This document shows, one piece after another, positions 44,333-52,752 of a DNA stretch of 64,000 nt; the stretch's first letter is position 1; each line of letters starts with the position of its first letter. The translations under genes and the position numbers were made by a program. This DNA comes from Pseudaeromonas paramecii (GTDB lineage Bacteria > Pseudomonadota > Gammaproteobacteria > Enterobacterales > Aeromonadaceae): NCBI RefSeq assembly GCF_039540575.1, contig NZ_BAABFC010000010.1, positions 171,358 through 235,357 of the forward strand, in the 5' to 3' direction. The notes beneath the pieces were generated by a model. It had not been told where the DNA came from. It searched no databases and was given only the letters and a program-made list of their open reading frames with translations.

Positions 44333-45166
44333 ATGAGCCAACTTCGTACCCTGACCCGTCTGCTGACCGGTCAACCCACCCAGGACGGCGCCGGCGTCAA
44401 GCTGGTGCGCGTCATCGGCACCCAGCGCCTGCCGGATCTGGATCCCTTCTTGATGCTGGACGAGTTCAGCAGCGATGAGCCGCAGGACTATCTGGCCGGT
44501 TTTCCCGAGCACCCCCATCGTGGTTTTGAGACCGTCACCTACATGCTGGCTGGTCGCATGCGCCACCGGGACAACCAGGGCTTCGAAGGGGTGCTGGAGA
44601 GCGGTGATGTGCAGTGGATGACCGCGGGCTCGGGGCTTATCCATTCCGAGATGCCGGAGCAGGAGGGCGGGCTGATGCGCGGCTTCCAGCTGTGGATCAA
44701 CCTGCCGCGGGCCGAGAAGATGAAACGGCCCCACTACCAGGATATCGCCGCGGCGCGCATCCCCGAGGTGAGCGGCGCCGACGGCAGTCGGGTGCGGGTG
44801 ATTGCCGGTGAGTTTGCCGGGGCACGAGGGCCGGTGGAAGGGGTCAGCCTGGCACCCTTGTATCTGGATCTGAGCCTGCCGGCCGGTAGCCGTCTGACGG
44901 TGCCGGTCACCCTCGGGCAGACCGCCTTGCTGTTCGGGGTGGAGGGCCAGCTGGAGGTGGCCGACACAAGCCTGGCCAAGGGGCAGCTGGGGGTGTTGTC
45001 CGACGGCGATACGGTGCAGCTTGCCGGCGGCGAGCAGGGGGGCCGGGCCCTGCTGCTGGCGGCCCGACCACTCAAGGAGCCGGTGGCCCGCTATGGCCCC
45101 TTCGTCATGAACACCCAGCAGGAGATAGTGCAGGCCATCGAAGACTATCAGGCCGGCCGCTTCTAG
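44333..45166 (+). CDS. Pirin family protein
   Basis: 277-residue bicupin. The N-terminal metal site is H-P-H-R-G-F-E-T with His60, His62, and G-L-I-H-S-E with His104 and Glu106; all four ligands are present. Homologues such as YhhW have quercetinase activity in vitro; real role unclear. ATG 44333 has CAGGAGG five bases upstream. Nearly touches the convergent EamA gene. Confidence 0.93.
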   Translation: MSQLRTLTRLLTGQPTQDGAGVKLVRVIGTQRLPDLDPFLMLDEFSSDEPQDYLAGFPEHPHRGFETVTYMLAGRMRHRDNQGFEGVLESGDVQWMTAGSGLIHSEMPEQEGGLMRGFQLWINLPRAEKMKRPHYQDIAAARIPEVSGADGSRVRVIAGEFAGARGPVEGVSLAPLYLDLSLPAGSRLTVPVTLGQTALLFGVEGQLEVADTSLAKGQLGVLSDGDTVQLAGGEQGGRALLLAARPLKEPVARYGPFVMNTQQEIVQAIEDYQAGRF

Positions 45167-45173
45167 CGGGCCC

Positions 45174-46064
45174 TCAGGCCGCCGCCGGTAACGGCGGCTG
45201 GCGCAGGGGCTGACGCCACAGCTGGCAGAGGATGACCCCCGCCAGGGTGAGGCCGCCCCCCACCAGGTGGAAGCCGGCCAGCCGCTCGCCCAGCAGCAGC
45301 ACGGCGATGACGGCGGTAAACAGCGGCAGCAGGTTCATGTAGATGGCGGTACGGTTGGCTCCCAGCCGCCGTACCCCTTCCAACCAGCACCAGGAACCCA
45401 GCAGGGTGGCGGGAATGGCGGCGTAGAGGATGAGGGGCAGCTGCACCGCTGCCAGTTGCCACTGGCCAACCCGTAGAAAATCCGGCAGCAACCAGATCAG
45501 GGCCGCCGTCATCTGCAGGTAGACAAACTGCCAGCCGCTCAGGGGCAGGGCCCAGCGTTTGAACAGCACGCCGTACAGGGCGTAGCTGAACACCGCCAGC
45601 AGCATCAGCAGATCCCCCTGGCCAATGCCCTGGGCCAGCAGGTGGGCCGGATGGCCTTCCCCCAGCAACCAGACAAGCCCAAACAGACTGATCAGGGTGC
45701 CAAACAGGGCACCCAGGGTCGGGCCTTCCTTCAGCAGCCAGAGGCTCAGCAGCACCGTTATCAGCGGGATCAGGGCATTGTGGATCCCCATGTTCACCGC
45801 GCTGACCTGTTGGGCAGCGTAATACCCCAGGGTCTGGTTGAGCACCATACCCAGCAGGGCCAGCAGGCACAGCTTACCCAGATAGGGACGCAGGGCATGG
45901 CGCTGCTGCCACAATGGGCGGGCCAGCCAGGGGGTGAGCAGCAACCAGGCCAGCAGGCAGCGATAGAAGGCGATGGTGGCGGGCGCCAGGCTGGCGGCGG
46001 CCAGCTTGCTGACGATGGCGTTACCGCTCCACAACAGGACGGCGATCAGGGGAAACCCGGACAT
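45174..46064 (-). CDS. EamA/DMT family transporter
   Basis: 296-residue, ten-helix drug/metabolite transporter with two EamA repeats (N-terminal W-S-G-N-A-I-V and second-half W-L-E-G-V-R-R-L-G-A-N-R-T-A-I-Y-M-N-L-L-P-L-F). Exports an unknown small molecule. ATG 46064 has GGAG six bases upstream; the longer frame begins in the promoter. Divergent from the AraC gene, which is likely to regulate it. Confidence 0.88.
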   Translation of the reverse strand: MSGFPLIAVLLWSGNAIVSKLAAASLAPATIAFYRCLLAWLLLTPWLARPLWQQRHALRPYLGKLCLLALLGMVLNQTLGYYAAQQVSAVNMGIHNALIPLITVLLSLWLLKEGPTLGALFGTLISLFGLVWLLGEGHPAHLLAQGIGQGDLLMLLAVFSYALYGVLFKRWALPLSGWQFVYLQMTAALIWLLPDFLRVGQWQLAAVQLPLILYAAIPATLLGSWCWLEGVRRLGANRTAIYMNLLPLFTAVIAVLLLGERLAGFHLVGGGLTLAGVILCQLWRQPLRQPPLPAAA

Positions 46065-46165
46065 GGGTGGCTCCAAGGCAAGGATGGGAAGTCGCGGCGA
46101 TTCTACGCTGGCGATTTTTCTGGATATAATGAAATCCCGCCAATCCATACCGTCTGGCCGCCATC

Positions 46166-47011
46166 ATGCCCTCATCCCGTCCCCGACCTGCCCAGGTTGC
46201 CAAGCCCCAACGCCATACCCAGGCCTCCATCAGTGAGGCGCCGGAAACCTTGCGCTTTTGCGAGGCGCACCTGGCCGCCAGAACGGATGTGGAGGAGGAG
46301 TGGCATACCTGGGGCCAGCTGGCGTTTGTGCACAACGGCTTGATGGAGTTGGCCATCGAGGGCCAGAGCTTTATCGCGCCGCCGGGCTTTGGGGTCTGGA
46401 TACCGCCGCGGGCCCGGCACCGCAGCTACAACCACCAGGCGCTGGAATTCGGCACCATCAATCTGTGCGCGGACTGGTGCACCAGCCTGCCGCTGGAGCC
46501 CTGCGTGCTGGATCTCTCCCCCCTGGTGCTGGCCCTCATCGCCCACTGTCACACCCGTCCCCTCAAGGCCCCCACCAATGACGAGGAGTTGCGGCTGGCC
46601 CGGGTGCTGGTGGATCAGCTGGCGGCCTGCCAGCGGCGGGAGCGCTACCTGCCCATGAGCGAAGATCGTCTGCTGGCCCCCGTGCTGCGGGCCTTGGAGC
46701 AGCAACCGGCGGATAACCGCTCCCTCAAGGCGTGGTCTCGTCAGGTGCACAGCACGGAGCGCACCCTGACCCGGCGCTGTCAGCGTGAGTTGGGCATGTC
46801 GTTCAGTGAATGGCGGCAGCGGCTTCGCTTCCTGCATGCGCTCTCCTTGCTGGAGGGCAGGATGAGCATCAAGGAGATCGCCCTGGAGCTGGGCTACAGC
46901 TCCTCGTCGGCCTTTATCAGCATGTTCCACTCCCTGGCCGGTACCACGCCGGAGCGCTACCGCAAGCGCAGCAGCGAGCCGGTTCCCGGCGAAGCCCTGC
47001 TGACCCGCTAG
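46166..47011 (+). CDS. AraC family transcriptional regulator (cupin type)
   Basis: 281 residues. N-terminal cupin (V-H-N-G-L-M-E-L-A-I-E-G, P-P-G-F-G-V-W-I-P-P-R-A-R-H) and C-terminal double HTH: S-L-K-A-W-S-R-Q-V-H-S-T-E-R-T-L-T-R-R-C-Q-R-E and I-A-L-E-L-G-Y-S-S-S-S-A-F-I-S-M-F. Resembles NimR-type regulators that control a divergent efflux gene. No obvious ribosome site. Its stop overlaps the convergent ohrR stop. Confidence 0.87.
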   Translation: MPSSRPRPAQVAKPQRHTQASISEAPETLRFCEAHLAARTDVEEEWHTWGQLAFVHNGLMELAIEGQSFIAPPGFGVWIPPRARHRSYNHQALEFGTINLCADWCTSLPLEPCVLDLSPLVLALIAHCHTRPLKAPTNDEELRLARVLVDQLAACQRRERYLPMSEDRLLAPVLRALEQQPADNRSLKAWSRQVHSTERTLTRRCQRELGMSFSEWRQRLRFLHALSLLEGRMSIKEIALELGYSSSSAFISMFHSLAGTTPERYRKRSSEPVPGEALLTR

Positions 47012-47502
47012 TCGCCGGCCCCGGCGTCCGGCAGCGGCGCGGTGCTGAGGCAGGCCATCAGCTTATCCAATTGAGCCTTGAGCTGGCGGGCGTCCTCCAG
47101 CGGATAACCTACGGCGTCAAACAGGGCCTGGGGTATGCAGGCAGCCGCCTGTTGCAGGGCCCGCCCACTGTCGGTCAGATGAATGTCCACCACCCGCTCG
47201 TCGCTGGCGCTGCGGCAGCGACGCACATAGTCCAGCTGTTCCAGCCGCTTGAGCAGGGGGGTGAGGGTGTTGCTGCCCAGGTTGGCCCGCAGCCCTATGT
47301 GGGAAACGGGGCAGGGGGCCTCCTCCCAGAGGATCATCAGCACTATGTATTGGGGATAGGTGATCCCCAGGGGCGCCAGCAGCGGCTGGTAGAGTCGGGT
47401 GACGAGCCGCGAGGCGGCGTACAGCGGAAAGCACAGCTGCTCCGCCAGGGTCAGGCCGGGCGTAGGCCCCCCTTTAGGCTCGGTTGTCATCGCGTCTTGC
47501 AT
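47008..47502 (-). CDS. ohrR: Organic hydroperoxide regulator OhrR (MarR family)
   Basis: 164-residue redox-sensing MarR repressor. The sensing Cys24 lies in L-A-E-Q-L-C-F-P-L-Y-A-A-S, followed by Y-x-P-L-L-A-P-L-G-I-T-Y-P-Q-Y, both hallmarks of OhrR. Wing: D-E-R-V-V-D-I-H-L-T. GAGGAG lies four bases before ATG 47502. Last gene of the ohr-gpx-ohrR minus-strand set, giving likely negative autoregulation. Confidence 0.9.
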   Translation of the reverse strand: MQDAMTTEPKGGPTPGLTLAEQLCFPLYAASRLVTRLYQPLLAPLGITYPQYIVLMILWEEAPCPVSHIGLRANLGSNTLTPLLKRLEQLDYVRRCRSASDERVVDIHLTDSGRALQQAAACIPQALFDAVGYPLEDARQLKAQLDKLMACLSTAPLPDAGAGD

Positions 47503-47548
47503 GAATCTCCTCGTGTTGGCCAACGGCCTGTGTTGCGAGCCGGCGGCC

Positions 47549-48034
47549 TCATGGCTGTGCCAGGGCGCGGACTATGGCGGCCTCCATTTTAGCGGGGGTC
47601 GTGAAGGGGGCAAAGCGGCGTAGCGGTCGCCCCTGCCGGTCCAGCAGGAATTTGGTGAAGTTCCAGCGGATGGCCCGACCGAACCAGCCCGGCAGTTGGC
47701 CAGTCAGCCAGCCAAACAGCGGATGGGCCTCGGCGCCTGTTACCGCCAGTTTGGCAAACATGGGAAAGCTGACCCCGTAGTTGATCAGGCACTGGTCACG
47801 AATGGCGCCGGCATCCCCGGGCTCCTGCTGGCCGAACTGGTTGCAGGGAAAGCCCAGGATCACCAGACCCTGGTCTTTATAGCGGCGATAGAGTTCCTCC
47901 AGCCCGGCATACTGGGGGGTGAAGCCACAGCGGCTGGCGGTGTTGACCACCAGCACCACCTGACCGCGATAACGGGACAGGGGCACGGCCTCGCCCTGCA
48001 GGCTGGTGGCGCTAAATTGGTAAAGATCTGTCAT
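47549..48034 (-). CDS. Glutathione peroxidase family protein
   Basis: 161-residue thioredoxin-fold peroxidase. Active-site Cys36 in N-T-A-S-R-C-G-F-T, Cys64 in F-P-C-N-Q-F-G-Q-Q-E-P-G, and W-N-F-T-K-F. Cys-type rather than Sec. E. coli BtuE is the nearest well-known relative. Lies between ohr and ohrR, all on the minus strand with gaps of about 40 bases. Confidence 0.94.
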   Translation of the reverse strand: MTDLYQFSATSLQGEAVPLSRYRGQVVLVVNTASRCGFTPQYAGLEELYRRYKDQGLVILGFPCNQFGQQEPGDAGAIRDQCLINYGVSFPMFAKLAVTGAEAHPLFGWLTGQLPGWFGRAIRWNFTKFLLDRQGRPLRRFAPFTTPAKMEAAIVRALAQP

Positions 48035-48072
48035 GGCGGCTCCTCGGGCTATCGCGTTATTCCAACACCGGC

Positions 48073-48489
48073 TTATTCCAACACCAGGGTCACCGGCACA
48101 TTGCCGCGAATGGCATTGGAGTAGGGGCAGACCCGATGGGCAGTTTCCAGCAACTGCTGGGCGGCGTCCCGGGCCAATCCCTCGAGTTTGGCACTCAATT
48201 GTACCGACAGACCAAACCCGCCTTCGGCCAGTTGGCCGATCCCCACCTGCACCGCCACCTGGCTGCCGGTCAGCGGCAGCTTTTGCTGCTGGGCCACATA
48301 CTGCAGGGCGCTGTCAAAGCAGGCGGCATAGCCGCAGGCGAACAGCTGCTCGGGGTTGGCACCAGGGCCACCGGCACCGCCCAGGCCCTTGGGCAGGGCC
48401 AGCTGCAGGGTCAGGTTGCCTTCGTCCGTGCTGACTTGGCCGTGACGGCCCCCTTGGGCGGTGGCGCGGGTCTGATACAGTGTCTTCAT
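48073..48489 (-). CDS. ohr: Organic hydroperoxide resistance protein Ohr
   Basis: 138-residue OsmC/Ohr-family thiol peroxidase that reduces organic hydroperoxides, usually with lipoyl partners. Catalytic Cys57 in C-G-Y-A-A-C-F and Cys121 in A-H-R-V-C-P-Y-S-N-A; both present. N-P-E-Q-L-F-A is the family signature. GGAG eight bases before ATG 48489. First gene of the peroxide operon, behind a palindromic operator. Confidence 0.96.
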   Translation of the reverse strand: MKTLYQTRATAQGGRHGQVSTDEGNLTLQLALPKGLGGAGGPGANPEQLFACGYAACFDSALQYVAQQQKLPLTGSQVAVQVGIGQLAEGGFGLSVQLSAKLEGLARDAAQQLLETAHRVCPYSNAIRGNVPVTLVLE

Positions 48490-48504
48490 GTTAAATCTCC
48501 AGTG

Positions 48505-48527
48505 AATTAATCGCGTGCGATTTAATT
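48505..48527. promoter_or_regulatory. Probable OhrR operator upstream of ohr
   Basis: Inverted repeat centred at 48515.5 with core ATCGC-GT-GCGAT flanked by TTAA-type arms, 16-38 bases before the ohr start. Position and symmetry fit OhrR control. Confidence 0.6.
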
Positions 48528-48619
48528 TAACAGGCCGAGCCGACCATGACAAGTGGGTCGGCGAGTTTGCTACACTGCCTACCTTGTTTATGTCAGGCGT
48601 CGTCAGTTAAGGAGTCGTC

Positions 48620-49135
48620 ATGCCGCACTTGTATCAGTTTTATGTCGGGGGTCACGCCGGGCGGGCCAACCTGGAGGTGCATGATCTGCAGTTTGTGGTG
48701 GCCGAGTCGGTTGAGGCGGCCATTCCGCACCTGCGGGCTGCCTGGTTTGGCGATCCGGGCAAGCTGCACCTGGATGGTTATCGGCGGATCTCCTGGGTGG
48801 ATGGCTATCGGGTGGCGTTGCGCCCGGCGCCGGCACCGGCGGGGCCGCGGCTCTACTTCGTCAATGTCGGAGGCTATCGGGCCGGCGAGCTGGCCGAGCT
48901 GCACGAGTTTGGTCTGTTTGTGGCAAACAGTGCCGCCGATGCCAAGGCCCAGGCCTTGCAGACCCTGTTGGTGGGAGCGGTGCAGCAGCACAAGGACAAC
49001 CTCAAGGAGGTGGACAATCAGCTGCTGCTGGACCGGTTGCAGGGCTACCACGTGCATCTGGTACCCGGTGACGGCGAACCGGATCCCGTGGCCTGGCAGG
49101 GCTATCGACCCATAGGGGTTGGGTCTGGCGAATGA
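48620..49135 (+). CDS. DUF1543 family protein with internal duplication
   Basis: 171 residues, function unknown. Two similar halves are visible: L-Y-Q-F-Y-V-G-G-H-A-G-R-A-N-L-E-V-H-D-L-Q-F near the start, and L-Y-F-V-N-V-G-G-Y-R-A-G-E-L-A-E-L-H-E-F-G-L-F about 75 residues later. Both continue into an Ala-rich helix. Cytoplasmic, no signal. AAGGAG five bases upstream of ATG. Confidence 0.8.
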   Translation: MPHLYQFYVGGHAGRANLEVHDLQFVVAESVEAAIPHLRAAWFGDPGKLHLDGYRRISWVDGYRVALRPAPAPAGPRLYFVNVGGYRAGELAELHEFGLFVANSAADAKAQALQTLLVGAVQQHKDNLKEVDNQLLLDRLQGYHVHLVPGDGEPDPVAWQGYRPIGVGSGE

Positions 49136-49164
49136 GGTAAAAACGAAAAAGGTGGTAACAAAGA

Positions 49165-49190
49165 AAACCGGCGCCCCTGGGCGCCGGTTT
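49165..49190. terminator. Bidirectional terminator
   Basis: Twelve-base-pair stem AAACCGGCGCCC/GGGCGCCGGTTT with T runs on both strands, between convergent DUF1543 and oxidoreductase genes. Confidence 0.9.
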
Positions 49191-49194
49191 TTAT

Positions 49195-50595
49195 TCAGGA
49201 CTCGAAACCCAGACCACAGGCATCCATGGTGCGCAGGAAAAGGTTGCGCTTGCCCTGGTTGTGGTCGGCCTTGTCCAGGCACCACTGCATGATCTTCACC
49301 GAGGGGTAGGCCAAGGGCTCGGGCGGGAAGGGCGGTGGTGTCTCCCTGACCATCCGCAGCCGGGTACGCGCCGTGTCCAGACCGAACACCTTGTCCAGCA
49401 GCACGTTGCCGGCAAAGCGGCTGGCACCCACCCCCAGGCCGGTGAAGCCGGCCGCATGGGCCACCCGTCCCTCGTAGGCACTGCCGAAGAAGGCGCAGAA
49501 ACGGGAGCAGACATCGATGGCGCCGCCCCAGCAGTGGCTGAACTTGAGCCCCGCCAGCTGCGGGAAGGTGGTGAAGAAGTGGCTGGCCAGCCGGGTGAAG
49601 GAGCTGTGGTGCCAGTCGTACTCCTCCCGCACCTGCCCGCCGAAGTAGTAGACCGCATCGTAGCCGCCAAACAGGATGCGGTTGTCACGGGTGATCCGGT
49701 AGTAGTGGAACTGGTTGGCGGGGTCCGCCAGCCCCTGGCGGTTCTGCCAGCCGATGGCGGCCAGCTGTTCCTCGCTTAAGGGCTCCGTCATCAGGGCATA
49801 GTCGTACACCGGCAAGGTGTGCAGCCGATAGCGCTTGAGCAGGGAGGGGAATACGTTGGTGGCCAGGATGGCCCGCTCCGTGGTCACCCGACCGTGGGGC
49901 GTCTTGAGTACCAGGCCTTCCGGGGTCTGCGCCATGCCCTCCACCGGGGTGGACTCGTGGATCTGCACCCCCAGGGAGGCGGCCGCCCTGGCCAGCCCCA
50001 CCACCAGCTTGGCGGGGTTGAGCATGGCGGTGCCCTCCTTGTCCCAGTTGCCGGACAAGAAGGTGGGGGAGTTGACCTCGGCCTGCATCTGCTGCTGATC
50101 CAGATAGCCTTCACCTCTGAGCTCCGCGTCCTGATAGGGCTCCACTGCCACCACTATCTCACCGGTGCGCTCAAAGTCACAGTCGATCTGGTAGCGGGCC
50201 AGGGTGGCCTCCATCTCGTCGAGATTCTCCAGCCCCATGGCCTCCAGGGTGGCGTACTCCTCCGGCCAGCGGCGCTGGCCGTTCTTCTCGCCATGGGTCA
50301 GGCTTGCCTCGCAGAAACCGCCGTTGCGGCCGGAGGCGGCCCAGCCGACCTGGCGGGCCTCCAGCAGCATGACTGCCTGTTCGGGAAAACGCTCCTTGGC
50401 CAGCAGGGCAGTCCACAGCCCCACCAGGCCGCCACCGACGATCACCAATTCCGTCCGGCAGTCGCCGGGCAGACGGGGATAGACGGGGCGCTCACCGAGC
50501 GCCTCCAGCCAGTAGGGGGCATGACGGGTGTGCGCCAGAGATGCCCGAACGATCTCATCCTTGGGAAGTTGACGTTCAAAAACGGTTTGAAACAT
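49195..50595 (-). CDS. FAD-dependent amine oxidoreductase (DAO/PuuB family)
   Basis: 466-residue DadA/PuuB-type flavoprotein. FAD-binding G-G-G-L-V-G-L-W in the N-terminal Rossmann motif (V-I-V-G-G-G), then E-A-R-x-V-G-W-A-A-S-G-R-N-G-G-F, the PuuB/OrdL signature, and G-L-G-V-G-A-S-R near the C-terminus. Relatives oxidise gamma-glutamylputrescine or similar secondary amines. Sixteen bases downstream of the polyamine-binding protein gene, same strand. PuuA, PuuC and PuuD are not seen, so the substrate may differ from E. coli. Confidence 0.85.
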   Translation of the reverse strand: MFQTVFERQLPKDEIVRASLAHTRHAPYWLEALGERPVYPRLPGDCRTELVIVGGGLVGLWTALLAKERFPEQAVMLLEARQVGWAASGRNGGFCEASLTHGEKNGQRRWPEEYATLEAMGLENLDEMEATLARYQIDCDFERTGEIVVAVEPYQDAELRGEGYLDQQQMQAEVNSPTFLSGNWDKEGTAMLNPAKLVVGLARAAASLGVQIHESTPVEGMAQTPEGLVLKTPHGRVTTERAILATNVFPSLLKRYRLHTLPVYDYALMTEPLSEEQLAAIGWQNRQGLADPANQFHYYRITRDNRILFGGYDAVYYFGGQVREEYDWHHSSFTRLASHFFTTFPQLAGLKFSHCWGGAIDVCSRFCAFFGSAYEGRVAHAAGFTGLGVGASRFAGNVLLDKVFGLDTARTRLRMVRETPPPFPPEPLAYPSVKIMQWCLDKADHNQGKRNLFLRTMDACGLGFES

Positions 50596-50610
50596 AACGC
50601 CTCGCTTGGC

Positions 50611-51711
50611 TTATTTTCCGGTCATTATCTTGGTCCACTCCCGGGTGATCACGCGGGTGATCTTCTGGGGCATGACCTGTTGGGCGAACATCTTGGGTTT
50701 GAGTTCGTCGCTGAAATAGACGTTGGGATTGTCCCGGATCGCCTCGTCCACCAGGCCGTTGGCGGCCAGGTTGGCGTTGGCGTAGGAGACGTAGTTGGTG
50801 ATCTTGGCGATGACCTCGGGCCGCATCAGGTAGTTGATGAAGGCCAGGGCATATTCCGGGTGTTTGGCATCGCTGGGAATGGTCAGCATGTCATAGAAGA
50901 CGTCACTGCCTTCCTTGGGCACCACATACTCCACATGCACGCCATTGCCGGCTTCTTCCGCCCGATCCGACGCCTGAATGATGTCGCCCGACCAGCCCAC
51001 CGCCACGCAGATGTCGCCGTTGGCCAGGTCATTGATGTACTGGGACGAGTTGAAGTAGGTGATGTAGGGGCGCAGCTTGCTCATCATGGCGCTGGCGTCC
51101 TTGTAATCCTGGGCATTGGTGGAGTTGGGATCCCGGCCCATGTAGCGCAGGGCCACGGTGAACAGGTCGGTGGGTGAATTGAGGAAGGCCACGCCACACT
51201 GATGCAGCTTGGCCAGGTTGTCGGGGTTGAAGATGGCCTCCCAGGTATTCATCTGGAAGTCCGGGCCCATCACGGCGGCCACCTTGTCCACGTTGTAGCC
51301 GATGCCGGTGCTGCCTCCCAGGTAGGGCACGGCGTGGGCATTGTCCGGATCCTTCTCCTGCAGCATCTGCATGATGGCCGGATCCATGTTCTTGAGGTTG
51401 GGCAGCTTGGACTTGTCCAGGGGCATGAAGACCCCGGCCTGCAACTGCCGTCCCAGGTAATCGGAGCTGGGCACCACCAGGTCAAAGCCGGTATTACCCG
51501 CCAGCAGCTTGGCTTCCAGCACCTCGTTACTGTCGAACACATCGTAGATCACGCGGATGCCGGTCTCTTTTTCAAAGCCGGACACCGTGTCTTCGGCGAT
51601 GTAATCGCTCCAGTTATAGACATGCAGCACCTTGTCGTCGGAGGCCAGGGTGGCCGAGCTGAACAACAGGCCAATCAGCCCAAATGCGGGCAAAGCGAGT
51701 CTCTTATCCAT
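50611..51711 (-). CDS. Polyamine ABC transporter substrate-binding protein (PotD/PotF family)
   Basis: 366-residue periplasmic protein with a signal peptide (P-A-F-G-L-I-G-L-L-F-S-S-A-T-L-A). The mature protein opens V-L-H-V-Y-N-W-S-D-Y-I, the PotF-type ligand-side motif, with D-V-F-D-S-N-E, P-Y-L-G-G-S-T-G-I-G-Y-N and V-G-W-S-G-D-I further on. AGGAG nine bases before ATG 51711. No permease or ATPase gene is adjacent; it must use a transporter encoded elsewhere or act with the oxidoreductase. Driven by a sigma-54-type promoter about 300 bases upstream. Confidence 0.92.
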   Translation of the reverse strand: MDKRLALPAFGLIGLLFSSATLASDDKVLHVYNWSDYIAEDTVSGFEKETGIRVIYDVFDSNEVLEAKLLAGNTGFDLVVPSSDYLGRQLQAGVFMPLDKSKLPNLKNMDPAIMQMLQEKDPDNAHAVPYLGGSTGIGYNVDKVAAVMGPDFQMNTWEAIFNPDNLAKLHQCGVAFLNSPTDLFTVALRYMGRDPNSTNAQDYKDASAMMSKLRPYITYFNSSQYINDLANGDICVAVGWSGDIIQASDRAEEAGNGVHVEYVVPKEGSDVFYDMLTIPSDAKHPEYALAFINYLMRPEVIAKITNYVSYANANLAANGLVDEAIRDNPNVYFSDELKPKMFAQQVMPQKITRVITREWTKIMTGK

Positions 51712-52023
51712 AGAGTTATCTCCTGGTTGGATAGGCAAATTTCGACTCATCCGAGTCGTTATGGTGAGCGATCCTGGATTGGGTCAAATGACCCGGGGAT
51801 CAGGGGTGTCGGTCAGATCCTGGCCGGCGGGTGGAGCAGGTGAAAGGCGAGAACGAGGGCGCCCTGGGAGGAGAGTAACCGGTCCGAGCAGGGGGCGCAG
51901 GCCGGTACTGTGACAGCGTCTAGCTGTTGCGGCAGGGGACCACAGGTGATGAGGTCCCAAATGGAATGACATTGGCGACTAGATAACATAACCCTCCCGG
52001 GGTGGCTGACTCATGGTTTATCT
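51712..52023 (-). other. Long structured leader of the polyamine operon
   Basis: About 300 bases between the expected sigma-54 start and the gene. It contains two perfect small hairpins, CGACTC-ATCC-GAGTCG (51743-51758) and GGGTC-AAAT-GACCC (51781-51794). No gene was supported; function unknown. Confidence 0.4.
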
Positions 52024-52040
52024 AGCAATGGCTGTGCCAC
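52024..52040 (-). promoter_or_regulatory. Sigma-54 (RpoN) promoter
   Basis: Minus strand TGGCAC-AGCCA-TTGCT, a full match to TGGCAC-N5-TTGCW with correct GG/GC spacing. Start expected near 52013. Confidence 0.75.
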
Positions 52041-52112
52041 GTATGAGTAATTGCTCCTTTCTTTTAAAAAACAATAACATGCCTGATGTGTAGTCTGGTG
52101 ACAAAGGTGACA

Positions 52113-52148
52113 TTGCGCCATTTTGGTTGCTTGTGGTGCCTGTAGCAC
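52113..52148. promoter_or_regulatory. Candidate enhancer-binding (NtrC-like) sites
   Basis: Two dyads about 75-110 bases upstream of the sigma-54 element: GCGCCATTTTGGT (52115-52127), resembling GCACCA-N3-TGGTGC, and GTGC-CTGTA-GCAC (52136-52148). Spacing suits an enhancer-binding protein. The remaining stretch to 52387 shows no gene. Confidence 0.45.
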
Positions 52149-52387
52149 TAAAAGTGACCAGGCTCTTGGCCCCCAGCCAGGCCGCTCGGCTGTCGCAACC
52201 CTGACAGTCGGTCGGCTTTGTCACCCAGGTGCCCTCTTGCCCGGGGGACGTCAATCCAGCCACGGCCAGGCCGGCGGCTGCCCGGGTGCCGTGGGCTGGG
52301 TGGGCAGGCGCTGGCATAAAACTTGATGGCAGCCTTGTCTGCCCCGGGCTGCGTTGACCGGGTTAACCGAACGAAGGAGTTTTCAGC

Positions 52388-52642
52388 ATGGATCAACAGA
52401 CCCTCGAACAGATTGCCGCCGCGGTACAGGCGGCGGGCTTTAGTGCCGCCGGTCAGGCCCAGGTCAAGGCGGCCTTCGCCCCCCTGCGCCTCACCTACTG
52501 CCTGCTGGATGAGCTGGGGGCCAAGGAGCCGGTGTGGGAGTGTGACGACTTTGGCCTGTTCTTGGTGGGCAGCAGCGATCACTGCCTGGGGCTAACCCGG
52601 GATCTGGCCGAGGCCACCGCCGTGGTGGTGGCCGAAGCCTGA
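52388..52642 (+). CDS. Small hypothetical protein
   Basis: 84-residue acidic, Ala-rich protein. N-terminal half is helical (D-Q-Q-T-L-E-Q-I-A-A-A-V-Q-A-A-G-F-S); centre has C-L-L-D-E-L-G-A-K-E-P-V-W-E-C-D-D-F-G-L-F. Two to three Cys, no signal peptide. AAGGAG nine bases before ATG supports translation. Family not recognised with certainty. Confidence 0.6.
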   Translation: MDQQTLEQIAAAVQAAGFSAAGQAQVKAAFAPLRLTYCLLDELGAKEPVWECDDFGLFLVGSSDHCLGLTRDLAEATAVVVAEA

Positions 52643-52752
52643 GGCTGACGCCCTGGGCTTGCCGGGAGCCCCGCGCCTGCGGCGATCCCTGTGCTTGCTG
52701 CGGGCCAGGGCGGCGGCCTAGACTGGCGCTTTGCCTTCTGCGAGACGTGCCC

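Noticed and set aside
52018..52317. 99-codon minus-strand frame over the sigma-54 region
   Set aside because: No ribosome site and would cross the sigma-54 promoter and enhancer-like sites; no family recognised.
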